Assembly: GCF_017349075.1 (NCBI RefSeq)
Contig: NZ_JAFMOF010000004.1
Location: 1,116,001 to 1,180,000 of the forward strand
Direction: 5' to 3'
Length of the DNA: 64,000 nucleotides
Origin: Streptomyces triculaminicus
GTDB lineage: Bacteria > Actinomycetota > Actinomycetes > Streptomycetales > Streptomycetaceae
The notes under the pieces are model-generated. The model was not told the DNA's origin, ran no database searches, and worked only from the letters and a program-made list of their open reading frames with translations. Position numbers and translations under genes: made by a program. Below, piece after piece: positions 42,941-51,885 of the stretch; position 1 is the stretch's first letter, and each line of letters starts with the position of its first letter.

Positions 42941-43996
42941 GTGCACGGTGAATACAAGGTGCCGGGCGGCAAGCTCGTCGTCGTCGACGTGGAGGTCCGG
43001 GACGGGGCGCTGCGCGATGTGCGGGTCGCCGGGGACTTCTTCCTGGAGCCGGACGAGGCGCTGCTCGACATCGACCGGGCACTGGAGGGCGCCGACGCGG
43101 ACCTGACCGCCCCCGAGCTGGCCGCGCGTATCGAGGCCGCCCTGCCGGAGGGCACGGTCATGTTCGGCTTCTCGTCGGAGGCCGTGGGCATCGCCGTGCG
43201 CCGCGCCCTGGCCCAGGCCACCGACTGGCACCACTACGACTGGCAGCTCATCCACGACGGCCCCCAGCCCCCCGCCCTGCACATGGCGCTGGACGAGGTG
43301 CTGACCGCCGAGGTCGCCTCCGGGCGGCGGCCGCCGACGCTGCGCGTGTGGGAATGGGAATCCCCGGCCGTGGTCATCGGCAGCTTCCAGTCCCTGCGCA
43401 ACGAGGTGGACATGCCGTCCGCCGAGCGCCATGGCATGACGGTGGTGCGGCGCATCAGCGGTGGCGGCGCCATGTTCGTGGAGCCCCAAAGCACGATCAC
43501 CTACTCGCTCTACGTACCGGACTCCCTCGTCCAAGGACTGTCGTTCGCGGACAGCTACGCCTATCTCGACGACTGGGTGCTGGCCGCCCTCGGGGACATG
43601 GGCGTCAAGGCCTGGTACCAGCCGCTGAACGACATCGCCACCGAGGCCGGGAAGATCGCCGGAGCCGCGCAGAAGCGGATGGTCGGCGAGAACGGTGCGG
43701 TGCTGCACCACGTGACCATGGCCTACGACATGGACGCCGACAAGATGCTCGAGGTGCTGCGCATCGGCAAGGAGAAACTGTCCGACAAGGGCACGAAGAG
43801 CGCCAAGAAGAGGGTGGATCCGCTGCGCCGCCAGACCGGGCTCCCGCGGCCGGCCGTCATCGAGAGGATGATCGAGTCGTTCCGCGGGCGGTACGGGCTG
43901 CGGGAGGGCTCCGTCACGGCGGAGGAGCGGGCGCGGGCCGAGGAGCTCGCCGCCGTGAAGTTCTCCTCGCCGGAGTGGACGGCGCGCGTTCCGTAG
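42941..43996 (+). CDS. Lipoate--protein ligase with permuted domain order
   Basis: Predicted to attach lipoate to E2 and GcvH proteins. At 351 aa, the first ~85 residues (GEYKVPGGKLVVVDVEVRDG, VRVAGDFFLEPDEALLDIDR) match the small accessory domain that lies at the C-terminus of E. coli LplA. The catalytic BPL/LplA domain follows: PALHMALDEVLTAEVASGRR, RVWEWESPAVVIGSFQSL, TVVRRISGGGAMFVEP (the RR-x-S-GGG loop) and WYQPLNDIAT. The start is GTG 42941, with GGAGG seven bases upstream, directly before the first conserved residues. The order accessory-catalytic recalls split archaeal LplB/LplA systems. Confidence 0.88.
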   Translation: MHGEYKVPGGKLVVVDVEVRDGALRDVRVAGDFFLEPDEALLDIDRALEGADADLTAPELAARIEAALPEGTVMFGFSSEAVGIAVRRALAQATDWHHYDWQLIHDGPQPPALHMALDEVLTAEVASGRRPPTLRVWEWESPAVVIGSFQSLRNEVDMPSAERHGMTVVRRISGGGAMFVEPQSTITYSLYVPDSLVQGLSFADSYAYLDDWVLAALGDMGVKAWYQPLNDIATEAGKIAGAAQKRMVGENGAVLHHVTMAYDMDADKMLEVLRIGKEKLSDKGTKSAKKRVDPLRRQTGLPRPAVIERMIESFRGRYGLREGSVTAEERARAEELAAVKFSSPEWTARVP

Positions 43997-44023
43997 GGCC
44001 CCCGGCCGGCGCCGTCGTCCGGG

Positions 44024-45025
44024 TCAACCGGCCAGCGCCGGAATGATGTGCTCCCCGTAGGCCCGGATCGTCTCCTCCTTCGCGTCGTGCATGGCGTAGA
44101 CGGCGAACTGGTCCACCCCCAGCTCCCGCAGCCGCTCCAGCCGTTCGCGGTGCGCCGCCACCGGTCCCAGCAGGCAGAAGCGGTCGATGATCTCGTCCGG
44201 CACGAAGTCCGTGGAGGGGTTGCCGGCGCGGCCGTGGTGGCTGTAGTCGTAGCCCTGGCGCCGCGTGACGTAGTCGGTAAGCGCCTCGGGGACCAGGCCG
44301 GAGTGCTCGCCGTAGCGGGTGACGAGGTCGGCGACGTGGTTGCCGACCATGCCGCCGAACCAGCGGCACTGGTCGCGGGCGTGGCCGAGGTCGTCGCCGA
44401 CGTAGGCGGGCGCGGCCACGCAGATGGTGACGGAGGCGGGGTCGCGGCCGGCCTCGGCGGCCGCGTCGCGGACGGACTTGATCATCCATTCCGTCAGATG
44501 GGGGTCGGCGAGCTGGAGGATGAAGCCGTCGGCCTCCCGGCCGGCGAGGGCCAGGGCCTTGGGGCCGTAGGCCGCTATCCACACGGGCAGCCGGCCGTCC
44601 CGCACCCAGGGCAGTCGCAGCGCCGTACCGTCTATGACCGTCTCCCGGCCCTCCGCCAGGTCGCGGATGACCCGCATCGCCTCGCTGAGCCTGGCCAGGG
44701 TGTTGGGCTTGCGGCCCGCCACCCGCATCGCGGAGTCGCCCCGGCCGATGCCGCACACCGTGCGGTTGCCGTACATGTCGTTGAGGGTGGCGAAGGTGGA
44801 GGCGGTGACCTCCGGGCTGCGGGTGGAGGGGTTGGTGACCATGGGGCCGACGACGAGGCGTTCGGTGTGTTCCAGGATGCGGCTGTAGATGACGAAGGGC
44901 TCCTGCCACAGCACGGCGGAGTCGAAGGTCCAGCCGTAGCGGAAGCCGGACCGCTCGGCGGTGCGCATCAGCTCGACGACGGCGGAGGCGGGCGGGTCGG
45001 TCTGGAGGACGAGGCCGAAGTCCAC
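44024..45025 (-). CDS. Luciferase-like (LLM) F420-type oxidoreductase in a pyrimidine catabolism operon
   Basis: A 333-aa TIM-barrel protein of the bacterial luciferase superfamily: MDFGLVLQTDPPASAVVELM, LVVGPMVTNPSTRSPEVTAS, NRTVCGIGRGDSAMR, LPVWIAAYGPKALALAGREA and DGFILQLADP. These features fit the F420-dependent branch (Mer, Adf, MSMEG-type) rather than true luciferases. It is last in a four-gene run with beta-ureidopropionase, aminotransferase and dihydropyrimidinase. Dihydropyrimidine dehydrogenase, the usual first enzyme of this pathway, is absent, so this oxidoreductase may do a redox step on the pyrimidine ring (inference). RutA, another LLM enzyme, acts on uracil in a different pathway. 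Confidence 0.88.
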   Translation of the reverse strand: MDFGLVLQTDPPASAVVELMRTAERSGFRYGWTFDSAVLWQEPFVIYSRILEHTERLVVGPMVTNPSTRSPEVTASTFATLNDMYGNRTVCGIGRGDSAMRVAGRKPNTLARLSEAMRVIRDLAEGRETVIDGTALRLPWVRDGRLPVWIAAYGPKALALAGREADGFILQLADPHLTEWMIKSVRDAAAEAGRDPASVTICVAAPAYVGDDLGHARDQCRWFGGMVGNHVADLVTRYGEHSGLVPEALTDYVTRRQGYDYSHHGRAGNPSTDFVPDEIIDRFCLLGPVAAHRERLERLRELGVDQFAVYAMHDAKEETIRAYGEHIIPALAG

Positions 45026-45051
45026 GGTGCGGGGTTCTCCTTACGTACGGG

Positions 45052-46452
45052 CTAGGTGAGGTACTGGCAGGTGGCGCGCGGCACGTAGCGCCCGTGTCCC
45101 GCCCGGCCGGTGAAGCGTCCGCGGTCGATGACGACCTCGCCGCGCGAGAGGACGGTCTCGACCTGTCCGGTGACGCGCTTGCCCTCGTAGGCCGAGTAGT
45201 CGACGTTCATGTGGTGGGTCTCGGCGGACAGCGTCTGCGTGACGTGCGGGTCGTAGACGACGATGTCGGCGTCGCCGCCGGGGGTGATGCTGCCCTTGTG
45301 CGGGGCGAGGCCGAACATGCGGGCGGGCGCGGCGCAGGCGATCTCGATCCAGCGGCGGCGGGAGATGTGGCCGTCCACGACGGCCTGGTGGAGCAGGTCC
45401 ATCCTGTTCTCCACGCCCGGCAGGCCGTTGGGGATCTTCGAGAAGTCGCCGCGGCCCAGCTCCTTCTGGCCGGAGAAGCAGAAGGGGCAGTGGTCGGTGG
45501 AGACCACCTGCAGGTCGTCGGTGCGCAGCCCGCGCCAGAGCGCGGCCTGGTGCTCGCGCGGGCGCAGCGGCGTGGAGCAGACGTACTTGGCGCCCTCGAA
45601 GTCCGGCTCGGCGAGGTTGTCGGTGGACAGGAAGAGGTACTGCGGGCAGGTCTCGCCGAAGACCGGCAGGCCCTTGTCGCGCGCCTGGACCAGCTCGGCG
45701 ACGGCCTCCTCGGCGGAGACGTGGACGACGTAGAGCGGGCTGCCGGCGACGCGGGCGAGCTGGATCGCGCGGTGGGTGGCCTCGGCCTCCAGCAGGGCCT
45801 TGCGGACCTCGCCGTGGTAGCGGGGGTCGGTCCTGCCGGCGGCGAGGGCCTGCTCGACCAGGACGTCGATGGCGATGCCGTTCTCGGCGTGCATCATGAT
45901 CAGCCCGCCGTTGCCGGCGGATCTCTGCATGGCCCGCAGGATCTGCCCGTCGTCGCTGTAGAACACCCCGGGGTAGGCCATGAACAGCTTGAACGACGTC
46001 ACTCCCTCCTCGACCAGGAGGTCCAGCTCCTTCAGGGAGCCGTCGTTCACATCGGAGAGGATCATGTGGAAGGCGTAGTCGATGGCGCACTTGCCCTCGG
46101 CCTTGGCGTGCCAGGCGTCCAGGCCCTCGCGCAGCGCCCGCCCGCGCGACTGGACCGCGAAGTCGACGACGGTGGTCGTGCCGCCCCAGGCGGCGGCGCG
46201 CGTGCCCGTCTCGAAGGTGTCCGAGGAGGACGTGCCGCCGAAGGGGAGCTCGAAGTGGGTGTGGGCGTCGACGCCGCCGGGGATGACGTACTTCCCCGTG
46301 GCGTCGATGGTGCGGTCGGCGCTCCAGCCGCGGGCGCAGGCGCTGCCGGGCGAGGCCAGCGCGGCGACCTTGCCGTCCTCGACGAGGACGTCGGCGCGGG
46401 TCTCGTCGGCGGCGGTGATGACCAGGCCGCCGCTGATGATCGTTGTGGTCAT
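45052..46452 (-). CDS. hydA: Dihydropyrimidinase (D-hydantoinase)
   Basis: Hydrolyses dihydrouracil/dihydrothymine to N-carbamoyl-beta-amino acids. The 466-aa amidohydrolase has the binuclear zinc site: GGVDAHTHFELPFGG (H-x-H), SFKLFMAYPGVFY with the carboxylated Lys, MMHAEN, YVVHVSAEEA and VVSTDHCPFCFSGQKELG with the catalytic Asp; PNGLPGVENRMDLL is a substrate-loop block. The ATG at 46452 overlaps the aminotransferase stop by 4 bp (ATGA). The substrate class is well supported by the adjacent ureidopropionase. Confidence 0.95.
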   Translation of the reverse strand: MTTTIISGGLVITAADETRADVLVEDGKVAALASPGSACARGWSADRTIDATGKYVIPGGVDAHTHFELPFGGTSSSDTFETGTRAAAWGGTTTVVDFAVQSRGRALREGLDAWHAKAEGKCAIDYAFHMILSDVNDGSLKELDLLVEEGVTSFKLFMAYPGVFYSDDGQILRAMQRSAGNGGLIMMHAENGIAIDVLVEQALAAGRTDPRYHGEVRKALLEAEATHRAIQLARVAGSPLYVVHVSAEEAVAELVQARDKGLPVFGETCPQYLFLSTDNLAEPDFEGAKYVCSTPLRPREHQAALWRGLRTDDLQVVSTDHCPFCFSGQKELGRGDFSKIPNGLPGVENRMDLLHQAVVDGHISRRRWIEIACAAPARMFGLAPHKGSITPGGDADIVVYDPHVTQTLSAETHHMNVDYSAYEGKRVTGQVETVLSRGEVVIDRGRFTGRAGHGRYVPRATCQYLT

Positions 46453-47768
46453 GGTCGTTCCTCCTCGGCGATGGTGTGTCCCGTCCGGCGCAGCGCCTCC
46501 TCCAGTGCCGCGGCGCCCTCCTCCGCCTCGGCCACGGTCAGCGTCAGGGGCGGGGCGAGGCGCAGGACGTTGCCCTCGCGGCCGCCCTTGCCGATCAGCA
46601 GACCGGCCTCGCGGGCGTGTTCGAGGGCGAGGGAGGCGGCGCGCGGCGAGGGCGAGCCGTCGGGTCCGACGAGCTCGATGCCGATCATCAGCCCGCGGCC
46701 CCGGACCTCGCGGACGACCGGCAGCCCGGCGGCGATGGCGCGCAGCCGCTCGATGAGCAGGCCGCCGACGCGGCGGGCGTTGCCCTGCAGGTCGTGCTCG
46801 AGGAGGTAGGTGAGGTTGGCGAGCCCCGCGGCCATGGTGACGGGGCTGCCGCCGAAGGTGGAGATGGAGTTGGCCCCGAGGCAGTTCATGACCTCCGCGC
46901 GGGCGACGACCCCGCCGATCGACATGCCGTTGCCGATGCCCTTGGCGAAGGTCAGCAGGTCCGGCGGGCCGGCCGCGGCGTGTGCCTGCCAGCCCCAGAA
47001 GTGGTCGCCGGTGCGGCCCCAGCCGGTCTGCACCTCGTCACTGATCCACAGGATGCCGCGGGGGGCGAGGACCTCGCGGAAGGCGGCGTAGAGCCCGTCG
47101 GGCGGGGCGGTGAAGCCGCCGACGCCCTGCACCGGTTCGGCGATCAGCGCGGCGACGGTGCCGTGCGTCTGGCCGAGGACGTCCTCGAGGTCCGCGACGC
47201 AGGCCTCGATGAACTCGCCGTCGGACAGGTGGGCGTAGGGGCCGCGGGTGCGGACCGCGCCGTGGACGTAGAGGGTCTGCAGCGGCGAGAGGCTGGTGGG
47301 CGACCAGGCGGAGTTGCCGGTGACGGCGACGGCGGAGAAGGAGCGGCCGTGGTAGCTGTTGCGCATGGCCAGGACCTGGTTGGAGCGCCGGTGGGCGGTG
47401 GCCAGCAGCAGGGCCGTGTCGGTGGCCTCGGTGCCCGAGGCGGTGAAGTAGACCCGGGCGTCGGGGATGCCGGACAGGGCCGCGACGCGCTCGGCGAGCT
47501 CCACCATGTGCCGGTCGAGGTAGAGGGTGGAGGTGTGCAGGATGCGCACGGCCTGCTCGCTGACGGCCTTGGCGACCTCGGGCAGGGCGTGGGCGGTCAT
47601 GGTGGTGAGGATGCCGCCGAAGAAGTCGAGGTAGCGCCGGCCGCCGGCGTCCCAGACGTACCGGCCCTCGCCGTGGGTGAGCTCGAGCGGCTCGCGGTAG
47701 TACAGGGCGAGCCACTCGGGCATGACGGCCCGGTGCCGGGCGTGCAGGGAGGGCTGCAGCGGGCTCAT
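46449..47768 (-). CDS. Class III aminotransferase, probable beta-alanine aminotransferase
   Basis: PLP-dependent omega-aminotransferase of 439 aa. Motifs: FFGGILTTMTAHALPEVAKA, VYFTASGTEATDTALLLATA, MRNSYHGRSF, LIAEPVQGVGGFTAPPDG, WISDEVQTGWGRTGDHFWGW and LTFAKGIGNGMSIGGVVA with the PLP Lys. Family members include alanine-glyoxylate and beta-alanine/aminoisobutyrate-pyruvate aminotransferases. Between ureidopropionase and dihydropyrimidinase, its natural job is most likely deamination of beta-alanine or beta-aminoisobutyrate. It overlaps both neighbours by 4 bp. Confidence 0.93.
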   Translation of the reverse strand: MSPLQPSLHARHRAVMPEWLALYYREPLELTHGEGRYVWDAGGRRYLDFFGGILTTMTAHALPEVAKAVSEQAVRILHTSTLYLDRHMVELAERVAALSGIPDARVYFTASGTEATDTALLLATAHRRSNQVLAMRNSYHGRSFSAVAVTGNSAWSPTSLSPLQTLYVHGAVRTRGPYAHLSDGEFIEACVADLEDVLGQTHGTVAALIAEPVQGVGGFTAPPDGLYAAFREVLAPRGILWISDEVQTGWGRTGDHFWGWQAHAAAGPPDLLTFAKGIGNGMSIGGVVARAEVMNCLGANSISTFGGSPVTMAAGLANLTYLLEHDLQGNARRVGGLLIERLRAIAAGLPVVREVRGRGLMIGIELVGPDGSPSPRAASLALEHAREAGLLIGKGGREGNVLRLAPPLTLTVAEAEEGAAALEEALRRTGHTIAEEERP

Positions 47769-48607
47769 GGCCGCACCAGCCCGTCATAGGCGTCGGGCCT
47801 GCGGTCCCGGTAGAACGCCCACTGCCGGCGGACCTCCTCGATGAGGTCGAAGTCCAGGTCACGGACGAGGAGTTCCTCCTTGGTGTCGCTGGCGACGTCG
47901 CCCACGAACTGCCCGCGCGGGTCGACGAAGTAGGAGGTGCCGTAGAAGTCGTTGTCGCCGTACTGCTCCTGGCCGACGCGGTTGATCGCGGCGATGAAGT
48001 ACTCGTTGGCGACGGCGGCCGCCGGCTGCTCGAGCCGCCACAGGTACCCGGACAGGCCGCGGGAGGTCGCGGAGGGGTTGTAGACGAGCTGGGCGCCCTC
48101 GAGGCCGAGCGAGCGCCAGCCCTCGGGGAAGTGGCGGTCGTAGCAGATGTAGACCCCGACCTTGCCGACGGCGGTGTCGAAGACGGGCCAGCCGAGGTTG
48201 CCGGGCTTGAAGTAGAACTTCTCCCAGAAGCCTCTGACCTGCGGGATGTGGTGCTTGCGGTACTTGCCCAGGTAGCTGCCGTCGGCGTCGATGACGGCGG
48301 CGGTGTTGTAGTAGAAGCCGGACGACTCGACCTCGAAGACCGGGACGACGATCACCATGCCGGTCTCCCGGGCGAGGTCGCGCATCCGGCGGACGGTCGG
48401 GCCGTCGGGGACGGGCTCGGCCCAGCGGAAGTGTTCGTCGTCCTGTACCTGGCAGAAGTAGGGGGCGTTGAACACCTCCTGAAAGCCGATCACCTTGGCG
48501 CCCTGCGCGGCGGCCGCGCGGGCGTGCTCCTCATGCTTGGCGATCATGGACTCGGTATCACCGGTCCAGGTCGCCTGGACCAGGGCGGCACGGACAACGT
48601 TGGCCAT
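47765..48607 (-). CDS. Beta-ureidopropionase (nitrilase superfamily)
   Basis: Hydrolyses N-carbamoyl-beta-alanine to beta-alanine, CO2 and ammonia. The 280-aa protein has the nitrilase Glu-Lys-Cys triad: IGFQEVFNAPYFCQVQDDEH, GKYRKHHIPQVRGFWEKFYF and VGVYICYDRHFPEGWRSLG, and the family block INRVGQE. GFWEKFYF and PEGW favour the ureidopropionase/N-carbamoyl-amidohydrolase group over NitFhit types. The ATG at 48607 has GAGGAG six bases upstream. It is first in the operon; the promoter lies in 48608-48749, behind a strong hairpin. Confidence 0.94.
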   Translation of the reverse strand: MANVVRAALVQATWTGDTESMIAKHEEHARAAAAQGAKVIGFQEVFNAPYFCQVQDDEHFRWAEPVPDGPTVRRMRDLARETGMVIVVPVFEVESSGFYYNTAAVIDADGSYLGKYRKHHIPQVRGFWEKFYFKPGNLGWPVFDTAVGKVGVYICYDRHFPEGWRSLGLEGAQLVYNPSATSRGLSGYLWRLEQPAAAVANEYFIAAINRVGQEQYGDNDFYGTSYFVDPRGQFVGDVASDTKEELLVRDLDFDLIEEVRRQWAFYRDRRPDAYDGLVRP

Positions 48608-48749
48608 GAGCTGCTCCTCTGCCGGGGCGTGCTTCTACCAGGCTGACACGCGAAGATCCGCGTGTGCATGCGACCGTAGGTCTCGTCACTCCCCGTGGCA
48701 AGACCATCGCGGTTCCTGTGGAAAACCCGCCCGCGCGGCCATACGGGCG

Positions 48750-48793
48750 GCCGATGCCTCCCCCGTCATGACCATGACGGGGGAGGCATCGGC
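48750..48793. terminator. 20-bp perfect-stem hairpin
   Basis: Left arm 48750-48769 and right arm 48774-48793 are perfectly complementary over 20 bp with a 4-base loop (GACC). It lies 8 bp after the stop of the channel-like gene and about 140 bp upstream of the ureidopropionase start, both leftward, so it separates the two transcripts. Confidence 0.85.
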
Positions 48794-48800
48794 GCCTCCG

Positions 48801-49904
48801 TCACCCCACCGCGGCCGCGCACCCCACCATCGCCCCGGCGACCAGCGCGTACCCCACCAGCCCGAACAGGGCGCCGCGGTGGTGGAGCCGCTCCACCTTG
48901 GCGGGGTCCCCGCCGTGCACCGTCCAGCGCCAGGACAGCACCGTGGCGAGCACCGCCAGCAGCACGTAGACCAGCGTGAGCAGATGCAGCCCGTCGATGA
49001 GCGTGAGCCCCGCGCTGCTGGTGACGACCTCGTTGACCTGCTGCATGTTGAGCATCACCACGAAGAGCCCGCCGCCCAGCAGGGCCAGCCGGCTCTGCAG
49101 GGTGTCCAGCCGCTCGGCCATGGTCAGCTCGTCGCTGTGCGAGGGGAGCAGGAAGGTGGCGGTGCCGACGAGCAGCATCAGGTACAGCGGGCCGGTCAGC
49201 TTCCAGAAGACCGTCGGGTCGTCGCGCGCGAGGTCGATCCGGACGACGAGGCGGCTGTGGGTGCTGCCTGCGCCCCGGGGACGGGTGGCGTCGCCGAAGG
49301 TGGTGGGATAGCGCCGCTCGGCGGTCATCACCCGGAAGCCGGTCATCCGCCAACCGGGCGGCGCGATGTCGTCGTTGGCGGCGGAGTTGGCGCTGTCCGC
49401 GGCGAAGCGGAACTGGTCGGTACTGGGCACGGAGGTCACCAGGATCTCGATCCGGTGCCGGTCGAAGGGGAAGGCCCGCACGTCCCAGTCCTGCCGGAAG
49501 ACGCTCTGCAGCGGCAGCACGTCCCTGAACCGGCCCTTCTCCGTCGTCAGGGCCGGCTCGCCCTTCTGCGGGTCGTTGGCGTTGGTGAAGGACGCCGTGG
49601 GCAGCGGGTCATCGTCCTTGCTGTCGCAGACGGACCACAGGGACAGCCGGGCCGAGAAGGTGTGCTTCGCCGGATCGAGGTCGTACAGGTCACTGAGGTA
49701 GGCGCCCACGTCGCACCGCGGGACGGCCTTCCCGTCGGCGGTCGCGATCACGGCGGGGCCGGTCAGCAGCCACGCCGCGATCAGACCCACGAGCACGAGC
49801 CGGCCCGGGCCCGGGATGCCCCGGAAGGGCCTGGGCCGGCGGGTGCGCCCGAGTCGACGGGTATGCCTGAGCCGGATGATGCGATTCCCCCACGTCGCAG
49901 CCAC
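48801..49904 (-). CDS. Prokaryotic pentameric ligand-gated ion channel-like protein
   Basis: About 367 aa. An N-terminal hydrophobic segment (LVLVGLIAAWLLTGPAVIATA) leads to a beta-rich extracellular domain with TFSARLSLWSVCDSK, PTASFTNANDPQ and DVRAFPFDRHRIEILVTS, the last matching the F-P-x-D core of Cys-loop receptors and GLIC/ELIC. Four helices follow: KLTGPLYLMLLVGTATFLLP (M1), LDTLQSRLALLGGGLFVVML (M2, pore), LTLIDGLHLLTLVYVLLAVL (M3) and ALFGLVGYALVAGAMVG (M4). The order and TLIDGLH block fit bacterial pLGICs, which lack the Cys-loop disulfide. Ligand and ion are unknown. GTG 49904 or TTG 49913 are possible starts; no clear Shine-Dalgarno is present. Confidence 0.8.
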   Translation of the reverse strand: MAATWGNRIIRLRHTRRLGRTRRPRPFRGIPGPGRLVLVGLIAAWLLTGPAVIATADGKAVPRCDVGAYLSDLYDLDPAKHTFSARLSLWSVCDSKDDDPLPTASFTNANDPQKGEPALTTEKGRFRDVLPLQSVFRQDWDVRAFPFDRHRIEILVTSVPSTDQFRFAADSANSAANDDIAPPGWRMTGFRVMTAERRYPTTFGDATRPRGAGSTHSRLVVRIDLARDDPTVFWKLTGPLYLMLLVGTATFLLPSHSDELTMAERLDTLQSRLALLGGGLFVVMLNMQQVNEVVTSSAGLTLIDGLHLLTLVYVLLAVLATVLSWRWTVHGGDPAKVERLHHRGALFGLVGYALVAGAMVGCAAAVG

Positions 49905-49981
49905 ATGACTCAATCTGGCCGGGGTACGACCGGTCGAATCGGGTCACCGCGGGATACACCCATGTGGGGGACGACGGTGGG

Positions 49982-51801
49982 TCATCGCGCCGGTCGTACC
50001 ACCATCGCCGAGCCGCCCCCGCGCCGCGTCTTCTCGGCGGCTGCCAGCCATCGCCCGTCGGGCAGCCGCTGGACGCCCGTCGCCGCGCCGATCTCGGGGT
50101 TCTGCTTGAAGACATGGCCCTTGGCCTCGAGCCGCTCGCGCACCGGGTCGTCCCACAGCCCCGGCTCCAGCTCCGTCGCCGCCGCGTTGCGCTGGCTGGC
50201 GCGCGGCGCGGCGATGGCCTCGACGAGCGGCATCTTCCGGTCGACGTGGTTGAGCAGGGTCTGCAGCACGGTGGTGATGATCGTCGCGCCGCCGGGCGAG
50301 CCGAGCGCGAAGGCGGGCCTGCCGTGGTCGAGGACGATCGTCGGCGACACCGAGGAACGCGGGCGCTTGCCCGGCCCGGGGAGGTTGGGGTCGTGGACGC
50401 CGGGGCTGACGGGCGTGAAGGAGAAGTCGGTCAGCTCGTTGTTGAGCAGGAATCCGCGGCCGGGCACGGTGATGCCGCTGCCGCCGGTCTGCTCGATGGT
50501 GAGCGTGTACGCGACGACGTTGCCCCACTTGTCGGCGACCGTCAGATGCGTGGTGTGCTCGCCCTCGTACGGCGTGGGGGCGGCCGCGCCCCGCATCGCG
50601 CAGGGCTCCTGCCCGGACGGGTCGCCGGGCGGCAGCGGGCTGGTGAGGACCGCGTCGTCCCTGATGAGGCAGGCGCGCGCGTCGGCGAAGCGCTGCGAGG
50701 TGAGCCCGGCGACGGGCACCTTCTCGAACGCCGGGTCGCCCACCCAGCGGTTGCGGTCCGCGAAGGCGATCCGGCTGGCCTCGATGTAGCGGTGCAGGTA
50801 GCTGGTGCGGTCCAGGCGGCTCAGCCGGGAGTTCTCCAGGATGTTCAGCGCCTCGCCCACGGTCGTCCCGCCGGACGAGGAGGGGGCGATGCCGTAGACG
50901 TCCAGGCCGCGGTAGGAGACGCGGGTGGGGGCCTGGGTGCGTACCGCGTAGGAGCGCAGGTCCTTCTCCGTCAGGTCGCCGGGGCGGGCGACGCGCCGGG
51001 AGGCGGGGTCGACGGGGGCTTGCGGACGGTGCGGACGATGTCGCGCCCGACCGCGCCGCGGTAGACGGCGTCCACGCCCTGACGGGCCAGCAGGTCGTAG
51101 GTGCGGGCGAGGTCGGGGTTCTTCAGCGTCGAGCCCACCGCGGGCGGCTTGCCGCCGGGCAGGAACAGCTTGGCGGTGGCGGGGAAGTCCTTGAAGCGCG
51201 CCTGGTTGTCGGCCGTCTGATGGCGGAAGGTCTCGTCGACGGTGAAGCCGTCGCGGGCGATCCGCTGCGCCGGCCGCAGGACCTCGCCCAGCGGGCGGCT
51301 GCCCCAGGTGCGCAGGGCGGTGTCCCAGGTGGCGGGGGTGCCGGGGGTGCCGACGCTGAGGCCGCTGGTGACGGCGTCGGCGAAGGGCAGGGGCCGGCCC
51401 TTCTCGACGAAGAGGTCCTTGGTGGCGCTGAGCGGGGCCTTCTCGCGGCCGTCGAGGGTGGAGACCTCGCCCGACTTCGCGTCGTAGTGGACGAAGTAGC
51501 CGCCTCCGCCGATGCCGGCCGAGTAGGGCTCGGTGACGCCGAGGGCGGCGGCGGTGGCCACCGCCGCGTCCACGGCGTTGCCGCCCTTGCGGAGCACCTC
51601 GATGCCGGCCGCCGAGGCGTCGGCGTCGACGCTGGCCACCGCCCCGCCGTAGCCGACCGCGACGGGTGACTTCCCGGGCGGGCGGGCCGCCGCGGGGCCG
51701 GGCCCCGCGGCGGCCGGCGACGACAGCGCCCCGGCGAGGAGCGCGGCCGTCGCCGCCAGAACGGGCAGGCTCCGGCGGGTGTTCGGTCTGGCGAGGGCCA
51801 T
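49982..51801 (-). CDS. ggt: Gamma-glutamyltranspeptidase precursor (frame disrupted by one base)
   Basis: Secreted N-terminal-nucleophile hydrolase that cleaves gamma-glutamyl bonds. The first frame starts at ATG 51801 (GGAGG five bases upstream) with a signal peptide (RRSLPVLAATAALLAGALSS), then KGGNAVDAAVATAAALGVTE and SAGIGGGGYFVHYD, up to GRDIVRTVRKPP. The second frame continues with VDPASRRVARPGDLTEKDLR, APSSSGGTTVGEALNILE, EGEHTTHLTVADKWGNVVAY where the Thr nucleophile of the small subunit lies, and RPRSSVSPTIVLDHGRPAFA. The join is at the GGGGG 51014-51018 (plus strand); one more G restores a 606-aa protein. It is most likely a sequence error. Confidence 0.9.
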
Positions 51802-51885
51802 GGATGCCTCCGTGTCGGACGAACGGGCCCCGGAGCCTACTCGCGGAGCCCGCCCGCCGACAGGGCACTCGCCCTAGCACTCGCC

